Below are positions 5,869 through 9,539 of a DNA stretch of 9,539 nucleotides, one piece after another. The notes below the pieces were generated by a model. The model saw only the letters and a list, made by a program, of their open reading frames with translations. It did no database searches and was not told where the DNA came from. Numbering within the stretch: the stretch's first letter is position 1; every line of letters begins with the position of its first letter. The position numbers and the translations under genes were made by a program. This DNA is from Bacteroidota bacterium (GTDB lineage: Bacteria; Bacteroidota; Bacteroidia; Flavobacteriales; Flavobacteriaceae), in assembly GCA_018656255.1 (NCBI GenBank), contig JABHYI010000193.1, positions 1 to 9,539 of the forward strand, given 5' to 3'.

Positions 5869-7431
5869 ATGCCCGAAGATCAGAAATTACCAGATAATAA
5901 TCACATACTCACTAATCAAGAGATAGATGCTTGTATTTCAGCGCTAGAGAATTTACTTGCCGATACAAATCAACTTTTTGATCTTACTCCAGAGAAAAGA
6001 ACAGCACTATTAAAGGCCTCTGGAAAGCTGTCTCGCCCAACTAGAGATGAGCATCAGCGAAGAAGAAAAGACGCAAAAAAAGCGGCAAAACGTAAAATGA
6101 TTGCCAAAGACAAGCATGCAAGAAAAACAACGGGTATAAGATCTGCGAGGGATGCGGCATTGTTTGTTGCTCCAAAATTACTTGCTGCAGCCTCTATTTT
6201 AGAAGAAACCTTAGAATTGGAATCTCCACGAAACTGTTATGTGTGTAAAACAGTATACACAAAATTACATCACTTTTATGATACCATGTGCACCCCTTGT
6301 GGTGATTTAAATTATGCCAAACGTTTCCAAACCACAAATTTAAAAGATCAAGTTGCTGTAATTACTGGATCTAGATTAAAAATTGGATATCATATTACAT
6401 TAATGCTGCTTAGATCTGGAGCAACCGTTATAGCCACCACACGTTTTCCAGCAGATTCTGCCATTAGATTCTCGAAAGAAGATGATTATAATACCTGGAA
6501 TGATCGTTTGCATATCCACGGTCTAGATTTAAGGCACATACCTAGTGTTGAGATATTTTGTAATTATATAGAACAGAAATATGATAGATTAGATATTCTA
6601 ATTAACAATGCAGCCCAAACCGTGAGAAGACCATCAGGGTTTTATTATCATTTAATGGAAAATGAAAAATTACCTGTTAGCCAGCTACCAAACGATGCTC
6701 AGCCTTTATTAAAAGAACATATGCTCTGTTTACAAGAACTTTCAGACCTTAGTGTTACAACCTCAAAAACAAATAAAAACAATGTATTACCTGTAACATG
6801 GCATGGTCCCGAGCCAGGCATTGGACTTCGTAACTCTGCAGCATTGTCTCAAATACCCTATAGTTTTGACAATACCTTACAAAATGCAGAGGTGTTTCCT
6901 CAGGGTAAACTAGATGCAGATTTACAACAAGTAGATTTAAGAACAACAAACAGTTGGCGTCTTACCCTTGGAGAAATTGAAACCACAGAAATGGTAGAGG
7001 TACAGTTAGTAAATGCTGTTGCTCCTTTTGTTTTGTGTAACAGGTTGTCTAACCTTATGAAGAAAGAAAATACAGGCAAAAAACATATTATTAATGTTTC
7101 TGCCATGGAGGGTAAGTTTCATAGGTTTAAAAAAGAGGATAGACATCCACACACAAATATGGCTAAAGCAGCATTAAACATGCTTACTCATACATCTTCG
7201 GCAAGCTTTGCTAAATCTGGAATTTACATGAATGCTGTTGATACAGGTTGGGTAACAGATGAAGACCCGGCGGCATTATCTAAAAAGAAAGTGGAAATTC
7301 ATGATTTTCAGCCACCATTAGATATTGTAGATGGAGCAGCAAGGGTTATGGACCCTTTAATTGACGGAATTAATACCGGTAAACATTGGTGTGGTAAATT
7401 CTTAAAGGATTATTTCCCTATAGATTGGTAA
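5869..7431 (+). CDS. SDR-family protein with N-terminal four-cysteine module, lacking the catalytic Tyr
   Basis: A 520-residue protein, about twice a usual short-chain dehydrogenase (SDR). Residues 1-120 are helical with a strongly basic stretch (about 56-95). Residues 123-144 hold two Cys pairs, CYVC and CTPC, around LHHFYD, consistent with a zinc-binding module. A Rossmann fold starts near 160. Its glycine loop reads TGSRLKIG (166-173) instead of TGxxxGIG, followed by NNA (246-248), NAVAP (382-386), S411 and K433. The position four before that Lys, normally the catalytic Tyr of YxxxK, is Thr429 (TNMAK). About 90 extra residues separate NNA from the next SDR segment. I recall a widespread but uncharacterised family with TTRFP and QTVRRP motifs, also found in eukaryotes, but cannot confirm it here. 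Nucleotide binding is plausible, and classical dehydrogenase chemistry is doubtful. The frame is intact, so it is not a pseudogene. Confidence 0.88.
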   Translation: MPEDQKLPDNNHILTNQEIDACISALENLLADTNQLFDLTPEKRTALLKASGKLSRPTRDEHQRRRKDAKKAAKRKMIAKDKHARKTTGIRSARDAALFVAPKLLAAASILEETLELESPRNCYVCKTVYTKLHHFYDTMCTPCGDLNYAKRFQTTNLKDQVAVITGSRLKIGYHITLMLLRSGATVIATTRFPADSAIRFSKEDDYNTWNDRLHIHGLDLRHIPSVEIFCNYIEQKYDRLDILINNAAQTVRRPSGFYYHLMENEKLPVSQLPNDAQPLLKEHMLCLQELSDLSVTTSKTNKNNVLPVTWHGPEPGIGLRNSAALSQIPYSFDNTLQNAEVFPQGKLDADLQQVDLRTTNSWRLTLGEIETTEMVEVQLVNAVAPFVLCNRLSNLMKKENTGKKHIINVSAMEGKFHRFKKEDRHPHTNMAKAALNMLTHTSSASFAKSGIYMNAVDTGWVTDEDPAALSKKKVEIHDFQPPLDIVDGAARVMDPLIDGINTGKHWCGKFLKDYFPIDW

Positions 7432-7447
7432 TGAGCAGAATGTGTAG

Positions 7448-7672
7448 TTATTCTAAAATTTCATAATCAACATCCAACTTTCTTAATGCTCTTAGTGCAG
7501 TAGCCGTATTTTTGTCATGCACATCAATCTCTACAGCATCACCTAATAATAGTATTTCTGTAAGCTCATTAGATAAAGATGGGCTAACTCCAGATGCCAT
7601 CTCTACAATACAGGCAGCAATGGCTCTTTTATCGGGCCTTTGAGAAGTACAAGACAATAAATTTAATTTCAT
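7448..7672 (-). CDS. Small conserved-looking protein of unknown function
   Basis: A 74-residue soluble protein I do not recognise. It starts with a strand-like KLNLLSCTS, continues with a helix (DKRAIAACIVEMA), a loop (GVSPSLSNE), a strand (DAVEIDVHD) and a helix (NTATALRALRKL), and ends with VDYEILE. This alternating pattern loosely recalls the compact fold of the ribosomal L7/L12 C-terminal domain or a small ACT-like domain, but the similarity is only structural guesswork. It is convergent with the SDR-like gene, with 16 nt between the stops. A fair promoter match lies upstream, so it can be expressed separately from the ThiE-like gene 125 nt away. The intact frame, sensible composition and Bacteroidetes-style promoter support a real gene. 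Confidence 0.72.
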   Translation of the reverse strand: MKLNLLSCTSQRPDKRAIAACIVEMASGVSPSLSNELTEILLLGDAVEIDVHDKNTATALRALRKLDVDYEILE

Positions 7673-7740
7673 AATAGTTTATTTACAAGGATAATTTTAA
7701 AATCTAAAAACCTTTTATCTACATGTTTTAAAACACAATA

Positions 7741-7774
7741 CCAAGGTACACTATTTAATTTGCAACAGCCAAAA
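7741..7774 (-). promoter_or_regulatory. Putative promoter of the 74-residue protein
   Basis: On the minus strand TTTTG (7774-7770) is followed after 21 nt by TACCTTGG (7748-7741), one mismatch from TAnnTTTG. The spacing fits the Bacteroidetes -33/-7 pair. The leader would be about 60 nt. Confidence 0.4.
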
Positions 7775-7797
7775 TGTGTTAGATATCTGCCTAGATA

Positions 7798-8436
7798 CTA
7801 AGGCATGCTATAGCGCTGTTCTGCCGTTGCTGAAGATTTCAGTAACTCATGGAAAGTTTTAATGGCATTAAAATCACCGGTAATAGCATCAGATACAGCA
7901 ACACCAGAAAGACCTGTTTGCAATATTGCAGTAACATCTTGAGTGTTTATGCCACCAAAACCCAGTATTGGAGTACCGGTTTTTAATAGCGCAGTAATAC
8001 CCGAGTAACCCTTTAAACCCAAAAGGGGTAGGGTAGTATCTTTAGCACTTATTTTAAAAGGCCCTAAATAGATATAACTTACTTGTTTGTCTAGCAGTTT
8101 TTCACAGTCTTGTAATGTGTTTGCACTACCTGCTATTAGTTGCCAAGAGTAAAGATCTGTTTTTACATTTGTAGGGAAGCATTTAAGGGATGAAAAATGT
8201 ACCCCATCTGCTTTTACAGCTTTTGCTATTTTACAATGGTCTGTAATTATTAATCTAGTTTGAAAATGAGCGGTAATATCTCTAGCCTGCCAGGCACAGT
8301 TTAAAAGTTTTTTTTGCGAGGTGATATCAAGAGATAACTGCACTAATTCTATACCAGATGTACATGCTTTTTGGATATTATCCAGGTGCTCTTTAGGGGT
8401 ATTTCCTTGTGAAATGTAGTGTAATTTAGGAATCAT
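7798..8436 (-). CDS. Divergent thiamine-phosphate synthase-like (ThiE/TenI fold) protein
   Basis: A 212-residue TIM-barrel protein of the ThiE/TenI family. ThiE joins hydroxymethylpyrimidine diphosphate and thiazole phosphate to make thiamine phosphate. TenI is a related thiazole tautomerase. Family landmarks visible are GIELVQL (28-34), RLIITD (61-66), ADGVHF (77-81), IAGSANT (101-107), YLGPF (123-127), GFGGIN (159-164) and GVAVSDAI (178-185). Several residues used by ThiE appear replaced. The usual QLRxK is QLSLD, IIND is IITD, the acidic residue after DGVH is Lys85, and the Thr-rich segment after GPxF is KISAK. The His of TenI is not evident either. The length is normal. It lies 33 nt after the helicase-like gene at 8470-9081 and was probably co-transcribed with it. 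No other thiamine genes are in view, so a different substrate or weakened activity is possible. Confidence 0.85.
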   Translation of the reverse strand: MIPKLHYISQGNTPKEHLDNIQKACTSGIELVQLSLDITSQKKLLNCAWQARDITAHFQTRLIITDHCKIAKAVKADGVHFSSLKCFPTNVKTDLYSWQLIAGSANTLQDCEKLLDKQVSYIYLGPFKISAKDTTLPLLGLKGYSGITALLKTGTPILGFGGINTQDVTAILQTGLSGVAVSDAITGDFNAIKTFHELLKSSATAEQRYSMP

Positions 8437-8469
8437 TATCTTGATGGTTTAGCTATGTATTTTAAAAAA

Positions 8470-9081
8470 CTATACTTTAACTGTTTTAGGATACTCCATG
8501 AAATAAGATTCAAAGCGTTTTAATTTTGGATGTAAGTGTTCTGTATAGATTACATACTGGCATTTTTGAATGCTTTGAGTTATAGACATCATTGCTGTAT
8601 ATGGAGATTCTAATGACAAAAACGCTGCATCATCGATACTAAATAATTTTATTTGAGAGGTGTGTACACCATTTGCTAAGAATAATTTATTTAACATCTT
8701 AGGGGTAGAAATTAAAATGTCTACACCTTCAAATATTTCAGATTTTTGCATATCAATATGAAGCTCATCATGGCTGGCATAAACACGTAAAGAACTACGT
8801 TTTGTAAACAATAAAAAAGCCTCATGTAACTCTAACACTCTTTTTGTGTTTTCTACTACAATGACAGCTCTAGGAGCATTTCCAGCAGCCTGATACTTTA
8901 ATTTGTGTAACGTAGTTAGTATTAGTGTTGTTGTTTTTCCGCTATCTTTTGGAGCAATACAAAATACATTAGCGCCGCTTTTTATTACAGGAATACTTTT
9001 GTTTTGAAATGCAGTTGGAGTTTCAATTTCTAGAGAAGTTAATTTCTCTTGGATTGCTGGATGTAGTTTTTTAAAAGCCAT
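8470..9081 (-). CDS. Single-domain, degenerate DEAD-box helicase-like protein
   Basis: A 203-residue protein that aligns with the first RecA-like domain of DEAD-box helicases and then stops, with no second domain. It keeps a Q motif (PTAFQ, 22-26) and a Walker A, APKDSGKT (43-50), in which the usual TGSGKT reads KDSGKT. Motif Ib is TPKML instead of TPGRL. Motif II reads DDAA (150-153) instead of DEAD, and motif III, normally SAT or TAT, is TEH near 180-182. It may therefore bind a nucleotide, but it should not unwind RNA by itself. The reading frame is clean and no second-domain remnant was noticed downstream, where the ThiE-like gene begins after 33 nt. It looks like a maintained protein and not a fresh truncation. 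A regulatory or partner role with a full helicase is inference. Confidence 0.88.
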   Translation of the reverse strand: MAFKKLHPAIQEKLTSLEIETPTAFQNKSIPVIKSGANVFCIAPKDSGKTTTLILTTLHKLKYQAAGNAPRAVIVVENTKRVLELHEAFLLFTKRSSLRVYASHDELHIDMQKSEIFEGVDILISTPKMLNKLFLANGVHTSQIKLFSIDDAAFLSLESPYTAMMSITQSIQKCQYVIYTEHLHPKLKRFESYFMEYPKTVKV

Positions 9082-9128
9082 AGAATGTTAAAAATAGTAA
9101 GTAGTATTACATAGATATTTAATCAAGG

Positions 9129-9136
9129 CAAAGATA
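9129..9136 (-). promoter_or_regulatory. Putative -7 element of the helicase-like/ThiE-like operon
   Basis: On the minus strand this reads TATCTTTG, a perfect match to TAnnTTTG, 47 nt before the ATG at 9081. The -33 TTG is not obvious. It would drive the helicase-like gene and, across a 33-nt gap, the ThiE-like gene. Confidence 0.48.
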
Positions 9137-9172
9137 CTATTTATATTAGCCATCCTTTTTTATTGTAGTTTA

Positions 9173-9207
9173 TATTCTACCTAGAATAATTTCTATCCCG
9201 CTTAGAA
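9173..9207. promoter_or_regulatory. Cluster of TTCTA/TAGAA half-sites, possible operator
   Basis: TATTCTA-CC-TAGAATA (9173-9188) is a perfect 7-bp inverted repeat. It is followed directly by TTCTA (9191-9195) and TAGAA (9203-9207), a second inverted pair with a 7-nt centre. The four half-sites within 35 nt lie upstream of the -7 element of the minus-strand operon, in the region shared with the divergent transporter. Confidence 0.38.
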
Positions 9208-9439
9208 TCGCATATTTAATTATTTGTTAACCATTGTACGAAATATTGATTTTATAGATTATGGTTTGTATGTTGTTCATTTCTATTTTAATAACAATTA
9301 TAAATGTTCTATAATTTATATTATGTAAAATAGAGTTTTTGAACTCCAATCCTACTAAGGTAAATATAGAATTTATATAGCCTATTTGATATCTCACTAT
9401 CTTTTATACAATCACTGCATAACTACAAAGATTAAAGTT

Positions 9440-9447
9440 TACTTTTG
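9440..9447 (+). promoter_or_regulatory. Putative -7 element of the transporter gene
   Basis: TACTTTTG is a perfect match to TAnnTTTG and ends 4 nt before the GTG start at 9452. Transcription would begin at or next to the start codon, giving a leaderless or near-leaderless message. Alternatively, translation starts later, at the ATG at 9494. Confidence 0.42.
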
Positions 9448-9451
9448 CCAC

Positions 9452-9539
9452 GTGCAAAAAAACCGCTCCTCTCAATTAGAATTTATTGCTTTAATGGCTG
9501 CTCTTATGTCTGTAACAGCATTGGCTATAGATGCGTTAT
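9452..9539 (+). CDS. Partial: N-terminus of a Bcr/CflA-type multidrug efflux transporter (MFS)
   Basis: Only 29 codons are visible before the window ends, beginning with GTG: a short basic stretch, QKNRSSQLEF, then a first membrane helix, IALMAALMSVTALAIDAL. This N-terminus, with the acidic residue at the end of helix 1 (AIDAL), matches what I know of Bcr/CflA-type major facilitator drug exporters in flavobacteria, whose N-termini read KNKSNQFEFIALMASL or similar. Those proteins export chloramphenicol, bicyclomycin or related compounds by proton antiport. GTG was chosen because the family-like KNRSSQLEFIALM stretch begins right after it. An ATG at 9494 is a fallback that would remove that stretch. 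The frame extends upstream without a stop for a while, but a -7 element occupies it. The call rests on few residues. Confidence 0.68.
   Translation, partial: MQKNRSSQLEFIALMAALMSVTALAIDAL

Larger units (their letters stand above)
9082..9451. other. Gene-free divergent intergenic region (about 370 nt)
   Basis: This very AT-rich stretch separates the leftward helicase-like gene from the rightward transporter. It holds a -7 element for each direction (9129-9136 and 9440-9447), a cluster of TAGAA half-sites (9173-9207) and a short hairpin, GAGTT/AACTC at 9333-9346, without a following T run. I see no open frame of convincing length and no RNA gene in it. Confidence 0.6.

Noticed and set aside
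7724..7735. Palindrome TGTTTTAAAACA
   Set aside because: A 12-base A/T palindrome is expected by chance in AT-rich DNA of this length.
9443..9460. CACGTG with flanking TTTTG and CAAAA at the transporter start
   Set aside because: The flanks are out of register by one base, and the stretch is already explained by the -7 element and the first codons.

Overview
The window looks like chromosomal DNA from a marine or cold-water member of the Flavobacteriia (Bacteroidetes). It is AT-rich, genes start without clear Shine-Dalgarno sequences, and several starts are preceded by the Bacteroidetes-type -7 element TAnnTTTG. Recognisable proteins, such as the acidic lipoprotein tail at the left edge, DoxX-like proteins and a Bcr/CflA-type transporter start, fit that group. 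This assignment comes from protein and promoter style, not from a database search.

Layout. Positions 2-340 hold the C-terminal end of a periplasmic or lipoprotein-like gene, closed by a strong terminator. From 508 to 4738 there is a run of plus-strand genes for RNA remodelling and chaperoning. They are a DbpA-like DEAD-box helicase with a C-terminal RNA-binding domain, a 63-residue cold-shock protein with its own terminator, a J-domain/KTSC fusion, a second DEAD-box helicase 22 nt behind it, and a cold-shock-domain protein with a long charged N-terminal extension. A long hairpin terminator closes this block at about 4765-4818.

Two small DoxX-like four-helix membrane proteins follow. Both are 120 residues, they are convergent, and they overlap by 14 nt at their stops. 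Next come a divergent intergenic region with two perfect inverted repeats and a 520-residue protein related to short-chain dehydrogenases. That protein has a four-cysteine N-terminal module, a large insertion and no catalytic tyrosine.

The minus strand then carries a 74-residue unknown protein, a divergent ThiE/TenI-like protein, and a 203-residue protein that is only the first RecA-like half of a DEAD-box helicase with decayed motifs. The last two are probably co-transcribed. After about 370 nt without a gene, a plus-strand Bcr/CflA-type drug transporter begins with GTG and runs off the window.

How the genes may work together: six genes point to RNA structure control, namely two active-looking helicases, one degenerate helicase domain, two cold-shock-domain proteins and a J-KTSC protein. 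This fits growth at low or changing temperature. The least ordinary items are the single-domain helicase-like protein, the tyrosine-less SDR with a putative zinc module, and the J-KTSC fusion next to a helicase. No tRNA, rRNA, CRISPR array, insertion sequence or phage gene was seen.
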